The notes: generated from the sequence alone by a model not told the origin. Shown: positions 17,259 through 27,263, counted from the first letter of the stretch. The stretch is 39,329 nucleotides of DNA from Rhizobiaceae bacterium (GCA_023953775.1 JAMLJD010000038.1:1-39329), one strand, 5' to 3'. Made by a program: numbers and translations.

Positions 17259-19070
17259 TCAATCGGGCAGGGGCGGAACAGGCGCGACACGACCAAGCAG
17301 TTGAGCTCCGCGCATCGAAAGATGGGAGCGGTCGAAGTAGATCAATCTGTTGTCGAGATAGGGCGAGCAACGCCCGGAAGGGCAGATGATCTGGTTGACG
17401 GAATAGTAGTGGGTATTTGGTGTCTCGCGGGCGAGAGTTTCAAGAAAGCTGTTGCTGGCGCTTTCGCGAGCCATCCTGTAGCTGAACTGATCTCGACAAT
17501 CGATCATCGGCAGCTTGATGGCGCGTTCTTCGCAGTCGCGTGTAAGTCCCTTCATCTGTGGTACTTGCGCCAGCAATATCACGGTATGGTTCCGCGATAG
17601 GGTCCTGACCGTCTCACGCAACGATGCCTCGAAGCGTTCGCGATTGTCCACATAGGCGGACCATTGCCCCCCCAGGACAAGTGTCGGATATTCGTCCAGA
17701 TGTGCGAAAATCAGGTCGAGCGACGCTCGGCATGCATCGCGATATCGAATGCTGGTGAACAATTGACCGTCATGGAGCGGCGGACATGAGGATGCGGCGG
17801 CATTTCTGAAATCGAGCCCCATTTCACGAAATACGCCTACGAAGTGCGCTGCGTGCGAATCGCCCCACAGGAGGGCATTGGGTTTGCCATTGAGACAGGC
17901 CGGATTTTCCAGATCGGCTATTGTGAGCTGTTCTCTCTGGCAAACGAACTCGTATGCATATGCCGGCCTGTCGCCTCGCTCGCGAATGGCCGCTGCGAAG
18001 GCTTCACTTCCGTCATAGTAGGAGCTGGCAACCGCAACTGCACACAGTACCGCAGTCGATGCCCCGAAAAGTGAAAAGGATGGTATCCGTACCGCGCGTC
18101 GAAACGGCAACTCTACGAAACGGTAGGACAGCCAAGCCAGCGCGAGCATTAACAGAAACGCGCCCGTACCGACGGTGACGTCGATGGGAACGTACGCATA
18201 GCGGAGATAGGCCATTATCGGCCAGTGCCAAAGATACAGCGAATAGGAGATCAGCCCGACCCAGACCATCGGCCGGAAGGACAGAAGCGGAAGGCCGCCA
18301 TATATGATGAAAGCGGCGCCGAGCGTAGCCGGCAGAGCGTGAAGACCAGGAAAGGGGCTGTCTTCGCCGATCCAGTAGAGGCTTGCGCCGATCAGGCACA
18401 GCCCGATCCATCCGAGTAGCCGCGAGGTGATCGGTGCAAGAAATGCGACGAACGCACCGAGCATGAGCTCTCCCGCCCGTGCCGGCAGCATGTAGTATGC
18501 GAATACGGGATCGGTCCGAACCAGCCACTCGGACACTATGAACGATCCGACGGTGGCCAGTGCGATGATCAACACGGACGGCCGCTTGGCGAGCGCCACG
18601 GCCAGAATTGGCCACAGCAGGTAGAATTGCTCTTCGACCCCGAGCGACCATATGTGCAGGAGCGGCTTGGTCGCACTGTCCTCGGCGAAGTATCCGGTAT
18701 CGACGAAGTATGTGAAGTAGATATTCGCTACCGAAAGAGCTGACGCGATTGTGGACTCGCCGAGTTCCCGAAGGTGAACTGGTGTCAGGATGAGCCGTCC
18801 GGCGACGAGCGTGGCAGCCAATACGACGAACAGCGCCGGCGCAATTCGTCGAATCCGCCCGGCATAGAATGCTTTGAGGCTGAACGTTCCGTTGCGCACT
18901 GCCGTGCGGATGTTCCGGGTGATGAGAAAGCCCGAGATCACGAAGAAGATGTCGACACCGATGAAGCCTCCAGGGACGAGCGCCGTTTCGATGTGAAACA
19001 GAACGACTGAGAGGACCGCGATCGCTCTCAGGCCGTCGATATCTGGTCGATATTCCTGTTTACCGTGCAT
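17259..19070 (-). CDS. Membrane acyltransferase of the OafA type with C-terminal SGNH domain
   Basis: A 603-residue protein. The first part (about residues 8-340) is an acyltransferase-3 domain with about ten membrane helices and the landmarks YRPDIDGLRAIAVL, GGFIGVDIFFVISGFLI and HIWSLGVEEQFYLLWP. The C-terminal part (about 380-603) is a periplasmic SGNH hydrolase-like domain with LLWGDSHAAH (Ser405) and a FDRSHLS block (Asp580, His583). Such proteins O-acetylate surface polysaccharides. The ATG at 19070 is chosen because the family begins right there; the 80 codons upstream look non-coding. Its base composition is visibly lower in GC than its neighbours, which hints at acquisition. It is the last gene of the minus-strand polysaccharide cluster and sits next to tRNA-Pro. 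Confidence 0.9.
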   Translation of the reverse strand: MHGKQEYRPDIDGLRAIAVLSVVLFHIETALVPGGFIGVDIFFVISGFLITRNIRTAVRNGTFSLKAFYAGRIRRIAPALFVVLAATLVAGRLILTPVHLRELGESTIASALSVANIYFTYFVDTGYFAEDSATKPLLHIWSLGVEEQFYLLWPILAVALAKRPSVLIIALATVGSFIVSEWLVRTDPVFAYYMLPARAGELMLGAFVAFLAPITSRLLGWIGLCLIGASLYWIGEDSPFPGLHALPATLGAAFIIYGGLPLLSFRPMVWVGLISYSLYLWHWPIMAYLRYAYVPIDVTVGTGAFLLMLALAWLSYRFVELPFRRAVRIPSFSLFGASTAVLCAVAVASSYYDGSEAFAAAIRERGDRPAYAYEFVCQREQLTIADLENPACLNGKPNALLWGDSHAAHFVGVFREMGLDFRNAAASSCPPLHDGQLFTSIRYRDACRASLDLIFAHLDEYPTLVLGGQWSAYVDNRERFEASLRETVRTLSRNHTVILLAQVPQMKGLTRDCEERAIKLPMIDCRDQFSYRMARESASNSFLETLARETPNTHYYSVNQIICPSGRCSPYLDNRLIYFDRSHLSMRGAQLLGRVAPVPPLPD

Positions 19071-19153
19071 TGATGCCCTTTGGCACATGGAGTCGCCAGA
19101 AGGCAATCCGTCAGTCTCCGGCCGACAAGGTACGACAGGACGAGATTGGTTTT

Positions 19154-20395
19154 CTATGGTCGCGAACGCGACGCAAGTGCGCGCTGGTGGCGGGCCTCGA
19201 GCGCCATGCAGCCCCAGACCAGTCCCAGAAGCAGGTAGAAATGCCGCCAGTGGTCGGTGTCGATGATGCTGCCCAGCGCGACATGGCCGATGAAGACAAC
19301 GTACACGCACAGGAAATAGGGCTGCCAGGGCCGGTCGCGGAACAGGATCCGGAAGCCGCCCGCCACTGTCCAGCAGATCATGATCAGCCAGGCGACGAAG
19401 CCGAGCCAGGAATAGTCGAGCAAGGCCTTCAGCCAGATATTGTGCGTGTCCTCGCCAAGCTGCTTGCCGAATTCGAGGGGTCCGATGCCGAATGGGTGTT
19501 CCAGCGCCATCATGAAGCCGAGGCCGTAGCGCGCGAAGCGGCCGAGGCGCGAGCCATCATATTCCTGCACGAGCTGGGCGCGCGCCGAAAACAGTTCGGC
19601 GACGGCCGGGATCTGCAACAGGATCATGAGTGCGATGGCGAGCAGCACGAAGGCGATCATGCTCATCAACACGATTCGCAGCCGGAACATGCCGCTGGTG
19701 CTGCGCGCGAACAATGCCGCCATGAGGATGACGGCCGAGCCGGCGAAAAGGCCCCAGGCGCCGCGCGAAAACGAGAAGAAGATGCCGCCCGCGATGATCA
19801 GCAGCGGGATGGCGTAGAGGATCATGTTCGCCGGCCGGCCGGTAAGCAGCCTGTAAAGGAGGTAGATGCCGGGAAGCGTAAGGAACGGTCCGAACACGTT
19901 CGGGTCCTCGAACGCGCCGGCCGCGCGGCTGTAGCGTACGAAATTCTCCGCGCCGGGAACGATGCCGAAATAGCCGGCGATACCGAGGAATGCCGTGGTT
20001 GTGGCGGCAATGATCCAGGCGGTGAAGATCACCTTGAACAGATCCGGCCTGCGTTCGATCACCGCGGCGAAGAACACCGAGGTGAAGGCGAGAAACAGCG
20101 ATACGGCGATGTAGAGCGGCGTGTCGCCGATCGTCTTCATCTGCAGCATGGAGATCATGCCGCCGATATTGAACACGATCAGCAGCGCCAGGAGAGGCGC
20201 GACGCGGCGCGATATCCGCAGCCCGAACAGGGCCCACACGCCGATCAGCCCGGCCATGTAGATTTCGTAGGGCGCGGGTTCGCGCAGCACGAAGCCGGAC
20301 AGCAGCACCCCTATCGCCACCGCCGTCGCGGCGATGAAGTCGATGAGCTTGGCGTTGACCGCGCCGGCCGGCAGCGGATGGGCGAGGGCGGTCAA
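19154..20395 (-). CDS. O-antigen ligase / polysaccharide polymerase-like membrane protein
   Basis: A 413-residue protein with about eleven hydrophobic helices and the O-antigen ligase/Wzy-type features: SFSRGAWGLF after helix 6, a large periplasmic loop with EHPFGIGPLEFG, and the THNIWLKALLDYSWLG segment. It would polymerise or transfer an undecaprenyl-linked glycan at the periplasmic face. The start is set at TTG 20395, which overlaps the stop of the upstream transferase as TTGA; no ATG lies near the first helix and the longer frame runs back over the upstream gene. Ligase and polymerase cannot be told apart by sequence. Confidence 0.85.
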   Translation of the reverse strand: MTALAHPLPAGAVNAKLIDFIAATAVAIGVLLSGFVLREPAPYEIYMAGLIGVWALFGLRISRRVAPLLALLIVFNIGGMISMLQMKTIGDTPLYIAVSLFLAFTSVFFAAVIERRPDLFKVIFTAWIIAATTTAFLGIAGYFGIVPGAENFVRYSRAAGAFEDPNVFGPFLTLPGIYLLYRLLTGRPANMILYAIPLLIIAGGIFFSFSRGAWGLFAGSAVILMAALFARSTSGMFRLRIVLMSMIAFVLLAIALMILLQIPAVAELFSARAQLVQEYDGSRLGRFARYGLGFMMALEHPFGIGPLEFGKQLGEDTHNIWLKALLDYSWLGFVAWLIMICWTVAGGFRILFRDRPWQPYFLCVYVVFIGHVALGSIIDTDHWRHFYLLLGLVWGCMALEARHQRALASRSRP

Positions 20396-21927
20396 TACGC
20401 GTTTTCCGTGTTGAGCAGCCGTATCGGGGTCAGGAACAGGATCTTGAGATCGAACCAGAGCGACCAGTTCTCGATGTAGTAGAGGTCGCATTCGGTGCGC
20501 ATCTGGATCTTTTCTTCAGAATCGATCTCGCCGCGCCAGCCGTTGATCTGCGCCCAGCCGGTGACGCCGGGCTTGACGCGATGCCGCGCGAAATAGCCGT
20601 CGACCACCTCGTGGTAGAGCCGGTTGTGCGACTGGGCCGAGATCGCATGCGGCCGCGGACCGACAAGCGAAAGGCTGCCGAAAAGCGAGTTGAAGAACTG
20701 CGGCAGTTCGTCGATCGAGGTCTTGCGGATGAAGCGCCCGACGCGGGTGACACGCGGGTCGCTCTTGGTTACGGCGTTGCGCGCCGTCGGGTCGCACTGA
20801 TCGGCATACATCGAGCGGAACTTGAAGACGTCGATGATCTCGTTGTTGAAGCCGTGGCGCTTTTGCCGGAACAGGACCGGGCCGCGGCTGTCGAGCTTGA
20901 TGGCGATCACGGTCGCAAGCATCACCGGTGAGAACACGATGATGCCGGCGAGGCTGAAGACGATGTCGAAGGCGCGCTTGGCGACGGAATCCCAATCGTT
21001 GATGGGCTTGTCGAAGATGTCCAGCATCGGCACGGAACCGATGTAGGAATAAGAGCGCGGCCGGAAGCGCAACTGGTTTGAATGCGCGGACAGGCGGATA
21101 TCGACCGGCAGGACCCAGAGCTTCTTGAGCAGCGAGAGAACGCGTTTCTCAGCGGTGATCGGCAGCGACACGATCAGCATGTCGATGCGTGCGATGCGCG
21201 CGAAGTCGATCAGTTCCGTTACATTGCCAAGCTTGGGGTAGCCGGCGACGATCGGCGGCGAGCGCCTGTCGTCCCGGTCGTCGAAGATGCCGCAGATGCG
21301 GATGTCGTTGTAGGGCTCGCGCTCCACGGCGCGGATCAGGGCCTCGGCGGCCGTTCCGCCGCCGACGATGACGGCGCGTCGCTCGATCGCGCCGTTGCGC
21401 GCCCAGCGGCGTATCATGCGCGAGAAGATCAGGCGCAGAACGACCAGCGTGCCGAAGCCGCTCAGGTACCAGCCGGCCAGCCACACCCGGGAAAACTCTT
21501 CCGAAACCTTCATCAGAAAGCCTGCGATCGACAGCAGCGCGACCGTACCCGCCCAAACGAGTGCGATGCGGCCGATATTGGCCAGCGGCGCCCGCAGCGC
21601 GGGCATCTGGTAGCAATCGGTGATTTCGAGCAGGATAACGCCGAGAACGGAACCTGAGACGACAGCGACCGGATACTGCCAGGTCAGGTGGGTTGCGTCG
21701 CCGACATAGAAGATGAATACGGCCAGTCCGCAGATCGCGAGACAGGAAAATTCCACCAGCCGCAGCCATCCGCTGACCATGACCGGCGACATGGTATCGC
21801 GGCGATACTGGCTAGCCACCTGGCGGGCGACCGGGTTGAGGTCTCCGTCGTGCCGGGCGGTGTCGGGTTCCGAAAAACCGCGGACGGCGGCGACGGAATA
21901 GCGGCTTGTCGGGTCGAAATCGGTCAT
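20392..21927 (-). CDS. Undecaprenyl-phosphate sugar phosphotransferase (WcaJ/ExoY type)
   Basis: A 511-residue polyprenyl-phosphate hexose-1-phosphate transferase, the initiating enzyme of exopolysaccharide synthesis. It has four N-terminal helices, a CoA-binding-like nucleotide fold around [16 protein letters not shown], a fifth hydrophobic segment ([19 protein letters not shown]) and the catalytic domain. In that domain are [33 protein letters not shown] and [10 protein letters not shown]. The ATG at 21927 is preferred to a TTG three codons upstream. It is coupled to the ligase/polymerase gene by a TTGA overlap. The sugar (often glucose or galactose) is not determined. Confidence 0.93.
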   Translation of the reverse strand: MTDFDPTSRYSVAAVRGFSEPDTARHDGDLNPVARQVASQYRRDTMSPVMVSGWLRLVEFSCLAICGLAVFIFYVGDATHLTWQYPVAVVSGSVLGVILLEITDCYQMPALRAPLANIGRIALVWAGTVALLSIAGFLMKVSEEFSRVWLAGWYLSGFGTLVVLRLIFSRMIRRWARNGAIERRAVIVGGGTAAEALIRAVEREPYNDIRICGIFDDRDDRRSPPIVAGYPKLGNVTELIDFARIARIDMLIVSLPITAEKRVLSLLKKLWVLPVDIRLSAHSNQLRFRPRSYSYIGSVPMLDIFDKPINDWDSVAKRAFDIVFSLAGIIVFSPVMLATVIAIKLDSRGPVLFRQKRHGFNNEIIDVFKFRSMYADQCDPTARNAVTKSDPRVTRVGRFIRKTSIDELPQFFNSLFGSLSLVGPRPHAISAQSHNRLYHEVVDGYFARHRVKPGVTGWAQINGWRGEIDSEEKIQMRTECDLYYIENWSLWFDLKILFLTPIRLLNTENAY

Positions 21928-22019
21928 TGGTTGCAACTCACGCGTTGTCGCGACGATAGCGTGGAGGCACTAAGATTCCCTTGATAAGGCAGGCCGAATC
22001 TGACCGACCGCTTGATGGC

Positions 22020-23162
22020 TCAGCCTTCGCCGAGCGCCTGCCGGTACGCGGCCTCGATGTTCGCGGCCATCACGTCGGCGCCGAACCGCGATCTGAGATC
22101 GTCGCGCGCGGGCATCGCGGCGGCGTAGGACGCCTCGTCTCCGAGCGCTACGACCATCTTGCCGGCGATCTGGGTCGGATCCGGGTCGACCAGTGCCCGC
22201 GATCCGGGGCCGAAGATCTCAGGGATTCCACCGACCGCGCTGGCGATCATCGGCTTGCCGGCGGCAAGCGCCTCCAGCACGATGTAGGGCATCGCCTCGG
22301 CGCGCGACGGCACCACCACGATGCGGGCAAGCGCGAATGCCTGGCGCGCCGGCATGGCTGGATGGAAGGCGATCTGCGACCCCAGCCCGAACCGCGATAC
22401 CTGGTCCCGGTAGCGGGGGAGGTCGTCGCCGTCGCCGACCATGACGGCGGTCAACGGACGTGCGGCGTCTTTCTGCGCCAGCGCCAGGGCGTCGATGAAG
22501 ATGTCGGGGCCCTTCAGGTCGCGCATCATGCCGATATAGAGGAAGTCGGCGGCGCCGGCAGCCGGCGGCACTGGCTCGAATTCGGCCGGAAGGAGGCCGT
22601 TATAGACCAGGCTCGTCGCCGCGCGCGAACGTCCGACCTTGCGGAAATAGGTCTGTCGCTCGTAGTCCGAGACGAAAAGCAGATGGTCCGTCGCCCGCGC
22701 CATGATCTGCTCCAGCAGGAAGAATACCTTCCCCACGAGCGTGTCCTCGTCATAGTGCAGGCTGCCGCCATGCGGCGAATAGAGGCGGGCTACGCGTGAC
22801 CTGGACGCCCGCAGCAGTGAACCGAACAGCCGGGCATAGACGCCGCCCTTGGCCCCGTGCCCATGCAGCACGTCCGGTTGCAATTCCTTGATATGCTTGA
22901 ATGTTCTCCACGCCGACATGATGTCGCCGGGGCCGATATGGCGCTGCATCGGCGTGCGCCGGATGCCCAGCGCGAACCGACCGGCACTCTCGGCGAAGAG
23001 CCGTTCCTCATGCGCTCCACCGGTTGAGGAATCGCAGACGAGCCCGACCAGATGGCCATCGGCTGCCTGCGCTTCGGCGAGGTCCCGGACATGACGGAAG
23101 ATGCCGCCGACCGGAGAGCGGAAGCAGTGCACGATCCGCAGGGGGCGTTTCAATGGCTGCAT
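22020..23162 (-). CDS. Glycosyltransferase family 4 protein
   Basis: A 380-residue cytoplasmic glycosyltransferase of the GT-B fold. The N-terminal half has LRIVHCFRSPVGGIFRHVRD and LHGHGAKGGVYARL (acceptor side). The C-terminal half carries the nucleotide-sugar site EAMPYIVLEALAAGKPMIAS with the EX7E pattern, plus GGIPEIFG. It would add one sugar to the lipid-linked repeat unit. The N-terminal GGIFRHVRDLA motif is common in exopolysaccharide clusters. Specificity is unknown. A 173-base gap with a repeat separates it from the export lipoprotein. Confidence 0.92.
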   Translation of the reverse strand: MQPLKRPLRIVHCFRSPVGGIFRHVRDLAEAQAADGHLVGLVCDSSTGGAHEERLFAESAGRFALGIRRTPMQRHIGPGDIMSAWRTFKHIKELQPDVLHGHGAKGGVYARLFGSLLRASRSRVARLYSPHGGSLHYDEDTLVGKVFFLLEQIMARATDHLLFVSDYERQTYFRKVGRSRAATSLVYNGLLPAEFEPVPPAAGAADFLYIGMMRDLKGPDIFIDALALAQKDAARPLTAVMVGDGDDLPRYRDQVSRFGLGSQIAFHPAMPARQAFALARIVVVPSRAEAMPYIVLEALAAGKPMIASAVGGIPEIFGPGSRALVDPDPTQIAGKMVVALGDEASYAAAMPARDDLRSRFGADVMAANIEAAYRQALGEG

Positions 23163-23174
23163 TCCCCACGCAGG

Positions 23175-23339
23175 CTAGAGCGGTTTGCCCAATTCCATTT
23201 CAACGCCTCGAGCCGTTCCCGGCTTGGCGGTCTTTTCCGCGCCTGCCGTGTCGAAATCCTCGCGCGATAGTCATATCGCGCTGCGGTATTCATCTCGCCG
23301 GCGCGAAAAATCCCTGCCATCAAACCGCTACCGCTCTAG
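23175..23339. repeat. MITE-like element with terminal inverted repeats
   Basis: A stretch of about 165 bases bounded by CTAGAGCGGTTTG (23175-23187) and its inverse. The right arm, CAAACCGCTACCGCTCTAG (23321-23339), is the same with a six-base duplication inside. No open frame of note lies between. The right arm overlaps the last bases of the export lipoprotein gene and supplies its TAG stop. Similar TAGAGCGG palindromes are, from memory, common between genes in Rhizobiales, but copy number cannot be checked here. Confidence 0.5.
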
Positions 23340-23896
23340 AACAGCCGCTCACGGACATAGATGGTGTCGCCGGGCAGAACCGGATCGGACGTCAGCACGC
23401 GTCCGGTCATCACCTCGCCATTGATGATGCGGGTGATGTCGACATTGCCCTGGCTGGCGCGTGGCGAGAAGCCTCCCGCTGCGGCGATAGCCTTCTGCAC
23501 CGTCATTCCGGGCACATAGGAATACTGGCCGGCGCCGCCCACTTCACCCATCACGAAGATCGGGCGATAGCGGTCGACTTCGACGGAGACGTCGGGGTCG
23601 CGCAGATAGCCGTTGCGCAACTGCGCGGCAATCTGCGATTCCACCTGTTGGACCGTGCGGCCGCGCACGGCGACCGCACCCACGAGCGGGAAGGCGATAT
23701 AGCCGGACTGGTCGACGCTGTACGTGTTGGTGAGGTTTTCCTGTTCGAAGACCGTGATGCGCACCCGGTCGCCCGCGTCGAGCAGGTAAGGTGCGTGGAT
23801 TGCCTGGTGGAAGGCGGCAGGGGCCGGCCGGTAGCTCGAGCAGCCACCGAGGGCGACCAGAACCGACAGACCGAAAGCACTGAGAAACGTCTTCAT
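23336..23896 (-). CDS. Polysaccharide export lipoprotein (Wza-like, single SLBB)
   Basis: A 186-residue lipoprotein with signal peptide and lipobox ALGGC (Cys19). A Poly_export domain follows (YLLDAGDRVRITVFEQ, GYIAFPLVGAVAVRGRT), then one SLBB domain (VMGEVGGAGQYSYVPGMTV) and the ending PGDTIYVRERLF. It is the size of short rhizobial Wza/ExoF homologues and lacks the large C-terminal parts of E. coli Wza. It would form the periplasmic/outer-membrane export channel with the Wzz-type protein encoded at 29916. The stop codon lies within the right arm of the repeat. Confidence 0.92.
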   Translation of the reverse strand: MKTFLSAFGLSVLVALGGCSSYRPAPAAFHQAIHAPYLLDAGDRVRITVFEQENLTNTYSVDQSGYIAFPLVGAVAVRGRTVQQVESQIAAQLRNGYLRDPDVSVEVDRYRPIFVMGEVGGAGQYSYVPGMTVQKAIAAAGGFSPRASQGNVDITRIINGEVMTGRVLTSDPVLPGDTIYVRERLF

Positions 23897-24060
23897 TTGC
23901 CGTCACGCACCGTGATTGGTTCGACCCGCAATTCTCTGGATCGCGGTCCGTTATCGACCTGTTAGGGTTAATGTCCGGTAAAGCGCGGCAGGGCCTTCAA
24001 CGCGACGGCGGCCGTCTAGAGGCCGATGAAGGTTCGGCGGCCGCGAGATATATGAACGCG

Positions 24061-24092
24061 CAAGGCCCGCGGCTCGGGAGCCGCGGGCCTTG
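24061..24092. terminator. Long hairpin downstream of the liv operon
   Basis: A perfect 13-pair stem (CAAGGCCCGCGGC with its complement at 24080-24092), extendable to 15 pairs with a two-base centre, 32 bases past the stop of the substrate-binding protein gene. No clean T run follows on either strand, so it may be a Rho-assisted terminator or an mRNA 3'-end stabiliser. Confidence 0.55.
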
Positions 24093-24123
24093 CCTTCCGC
24101 GCTGCAGGCGGGGTGCTTTGCCC

Positions 24124-25344
24124 TCAGTTGGTTGCCTGCGATCCGTCGATCACGTCACCGAACAGTTCCCAGCGCTCGCCGTTGAACTTCATCAGCTGCA
24201 TCTGCTCGATGGGATAAAAGTCGGTCTCGCTCGTATTGATCTTGATGCCGGGCAGGGCGGTGTCGGTCTCGAAGTCCTTGATGCTGGCGGCCGACTTCAT
24301 CACGCCCTCGCGCGTGAGGTTGTCGCAGGAATTCTTCAGGACATGCTCGAGCGTCTGCGTGACGCCGTAGCCGAATACGGTGAAGCTCGATGTCTTGTCG
24401 CCATCGGGATAGTATTTGTCCATGAAGGCGGCCCACTTCTTCAGGCCTTCGTCGTCCTTCCACTGCGGGTCCTGCGGGTCTTTGCCGTAGTTGGCGCTGA
24501 TCAGGTCGACGGCGTTCTCCAGGCCGGCCGGCTTGAGGACCGAACCGACCGAGTTGGACACGCTGTTGACGATATGCAGCGGCTTCCAGCCGATTTCGGC
24601 TGCCTTCTTGATCGCTTGTGCTGCAAACTTCGGCGTGGCGATATTGATGAAGATGTCGGCGCCGGAGGATTTGAGGTTGATGATCTGCGAATCCACCGTC
24701 GGATCGGCGACCTCGTAGGGCTGCTCCATGACGATCATGTCGTCGGCCTTGTCGCCGAGGCCGGCGCGCAGGCCGTTGATGTAGTCCTTGCCGTAATCGT
24801 CGTTCTGGTAGAGGATTCCGATCTTGCCGTCCGCATGCTGGTCGAGAATGTAGCGGGCGTAGATCTTGCCCTCGGCGATGTAGTTCGGCTGCCAGCCCAT
24901 CGTCCACGGGAAGTTGGCGTGATCGCCGAACTTCGAGGCGCCGGTGGCGACGAAGAGCTGCGGCACCTTCTTGGCGTTCATGTATTTCTGGATCGCGGAG
25001 TTGGTCGGCGTGCCGAGGCCGTTGAAGATCAGGAAGACCTCGTCGCTCTCGACGAGCTTGCGGGCCTGCTCGACCGTCTTGGGCGGGCTGTAGCCGTCAT
25101 CGTAGAGGATCAGCTCGATCTGGCGTCCGCACACGCCGCCATTGTCGTTGATCATCTTGATATAGGCCTGATCGGTGTAGGCGATCTGCGAATAGGCCGA
25201 TGCCGGTCCGCTCAGCGGCTGGATGATACCAATCTTGATGGTCGAGTCCGTTACACCCATCTCCTGGGCGGACGCGGCCGCGAATGCGATGACCGAGAAG
25301 CCGACTGCCGTGCCGATGGCACGCATGCTGATGCTGGTGTTCAT
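24124..25344 (-). CDS. ABC transporter substrate-binding protein (LivK-like)
   Basis: A 406-residue periplasmic binding protein of the type I fold (Peripla_BP_6). A signal peptide ends around AFAAASAQE. The mature start DSTIKIGIIQPLSGPASAYS is typical, and NGGVCGRQIELILYDDGY and FGYGVTQTLEHVLK follow. It gives specificity to the transporter encoded just upstream. Families of this type carry branched-chain amino acids but also aromatic acids, urea or amides, so the ligand is not known. A good GGGAGAGAGA site precedes the ATG. Confidence 0.93.
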   Translation of the reverse strand: MNTSISMRAIGTAVGFSVIAFAAASAQEMGVTDSTIKIGIIQPLSGPASAYSQIAYTDQAYIKMINDNGGVCGRQIELILYDDGYSPPKTVEQARKLVESDEVFLIFNGLGTPTNSAIQKYMNAKKVPQLFVATGASKFGDHANFPWTMGWQPNYIAEGKIYARYILDQHADGKIGILYQNDDYGKDYINGLRAGLGDKADDMIVMEQPYEVADPTVDSQIINLKSSGADIFINIATPKFAAQAIKKAAEIGWKPLHIVNSVSNSVGSVLKPAGLENAVDLISANYGKDPQDPQWKDDEGLKKWAAFMDKYYPDGDKTSSFTVFGYGVTQTLEHVLKNSCDNLTREGVMKSAASIKDFETDTALPGIKINTSETDFYPIEQMQLMKFNGERWELFGDVIDGSQATN

Positions 25345-25376
25345 TTCTCTCTCCCTGACTTTGGCGCGGGCGCCGT

Positions 25377-26384
25377 TCAGCGCCGCCTAAGGCGATCCGT
25401 TACGGTCCGGATCAGACCTCCCGCTCCCGTCGGCATCAGGTAGATCAGAAGGATCAGGATGACGCCGTACATGGCGCCCGACAGACCCTTGCTGATCTCC
25501 TCGGCGATGTTGGGAACGAATACGATGAATGCGCCGCCGACCACGGCCCCCGGCAGCCAGCCCACGCCGCCCACGACGAGGCCGACGAGCAGGGCGACCG
25601 ACAGGACCAGCGTGAAGCTGTCCGGCGCGACGAACTGGATGACGATCGCGGCGAGCGCGCCGGCGATCCCGGTGAAGAATGCGCTGACGCCGAAGGCAAG
25701 CGCCTTGTAGAGCGACACGTTGATGCCCATCGACCGTGCGGCGAGTGGATTGTCGCGGATCGCCATCAGCGCGCGCCCGGCGCGGCTGCGGATGAGGTTT
25801 CGCGCTGCCCAGTAGAGGAGGAGGCCGACGGCGAGTGTGAAGAAATAGAGCCACTGGTCCTGGTTGAGAGGCAGGCCGAACGGCGCGTCGGGCTTGAAGA
25901 TGACGATGCCCTGCACACCGCCGGTCCAGTGTTCGAGGACGGACAGTTTCAGCATCTGTGGCGTCGCGACGGCGAGCGCGAAGGTGGCGAGCGCCAGGTA
26001 GATGTTCTCGAGCCTGAGCGCGGGCAGGCCGAACAGGAAACCGGCGACGAAGCAGACGATCCCGGCGACCGGCAGCGTCCAGAAATAGGCGATGTCGTAT
26101 TGGTCCATCAGGATCGCAGTGGTGTAGGCGCCGATCGCGTAGAAGGCGCCGTGACCGAGCGAGAATTGGCCGTTGAACCCGGTCAAGAGGTTGAGGCCCA
26201 TGATCGCGATCGCATAGACCAGCATCAGATTGAGCTGGAAGATGTGGAAGTTCTTCAAGAAGAACGGACAGGCCACCAGCAGCGCCAGAACGGCGAGCGA
26301 CGCGATCGCGCCCGGAGTTGCTGCGACCGGCCGGGTGCCGGCCTTGCCGGTGACGATCGATACGTTGTCCTGGCTCGCCGTCAT
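25377..26384 (-). CDS. livM: Branched-chain amino acid-type ABC permease (LivM)
   Basis: A 335-residue inner-membrane permease with eight or nine helices. The LivM signature LNLLTGFNGQFSLGHGAFYA is at about residues 65-85, and the coupling-loop region is RAGRALMAIRDNPLAARSMG. It lies two bases after the livH stop. The gene name reflects the family only; substrate is unproven. Confidence 0.93.
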   Translation of the reverse strand: MTASQDNVSIVTGKAGTRPVAATPGAIASLAVLALLVACPFFLKNFHIFQLNLMLVYAIAIMGLNLLTGFNGQFSLGHGAFYAIGAYTTAILMDQYDIAYFWTLPVAGIVCFVAGFLFGLPALRLENIYLALATFALAVATPQMLKLSVLEHWTGGVQGIVIFKPDAPFGLPLNQDQWLYFFTLAVGLLLYWAARNLIRSRAGRALMAIRDNPLAARSMGINVSLYKALAFGVSAFFTGIAGALAAIVIQFVAPDSFTLVLSVALLVGLVVGGVGWLPGAVVGGAFIVFVPNIAEEISKGLSGAMYGVILILLIYLMPTGAGGLIRTVTDRLRRR

Positions 26385-26385
26385 C

Positions 26386-27263
26386 TCAGACCCGCTGTAC
26401 GATTGTCCGGCCGAACAGGCCGTTTGGCTTGAACACGAGCACCGCGATGATCAGGAACAGGGCGATCGGAAGCTTGAGCTCTGCCCCGACGACCGGGATG
26501 TAGGTGCCGGCGAGGTTTTCCACGACGCCGACCGCGAAGCCGCCGAACACCGCGCCTCCCGGGCTGGTAAGCCCGCCGAGCACGGCGCCCGCGAAGCCGT
26601 AGAGCAGGATCGACAGCATCATGTTCGGCTCGAGAAACACGACCGGCGCGATGAGGATGCCGGCGACGGCACCGATCGCCGAAGCCATGCCCCAGCCGAG
26701 CCCGGTCATCATGCCGACGCGGATGCCGACTAGCCGCGCCGATTCCGGGTTGGCGGCGGCGGCCCGCATCGCGAGCCCGACGCGGGTGTATCTGAAGAAC
26801 GCGAACAACAGCACGAGGACGACGAACGTCATCACGATCATGCCGGCCTGGTGCGCCCCGATAAGGCCGTCACCGAAGAGCGACGCGTTGCCGAACGGGC
26901 TCGGAAACGGCTTGATCGTGAAGTCCCAGATGAAGCCGGCGAGGCTGTTGAAGATCGCAAACAGCGCGATGAAGACGACGATGTGGCTCAGCACCGGCGC
27001 ATTCTCGATCGGCTTGAAGACCGTCCGCTCGATGATGAAGCCGCCGACGAAGGAAATGCCGATCGTGAGAACGAAGGCGAGCCAGTAGGGAAAGCCCCAT
27101 TGCAGGAGCTGCCAGGCGATGAAGGTGGAGAACATCGCCATCTCGCCCTGCGCGAAATTGAGGTGATGGATCGCCTGGTAGATCATGACCACGGCCAGCG
27201 CCATGCAGGCGTAGATGCCTCCCGTCGCAATTCCCGCCAGCACCTGTTGAACAAGGATTCCAT
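26386..27263 (-). CDS. livH: Branched-chain amino acid-type ABC permease (LivH), 5' end frameshifted
   Basis: A LivH-type inner-membrane permease, with GIYACMALAVVMIYQAIHHL then NFAQGEMAMFSTFIAWQ near the start and TRVGLAMRAAAANPESARLVG as coupling loop. The expected start is the ATG at 27263, 12 bases after the livF stop, reading MES. That frame only joins the rest if one G is added in the TTGTTC stretch (about 27249-27254), giving MESLVQQVLAGIATGG and 292 residues. As written, the first usable in-frame start is GTG 27243, which gives 285 residues and loses only the N-terminal tip. The protein is therefore likely functional either way. Confidence 0.88.

Noticed and set aside
19070..20479. 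Long plus-strand frame over the ligase/polymerase gene
   Set aside because: Charged, low-complexity shadow translation; the minus strand encodes a clear multi-helix membrane protein.
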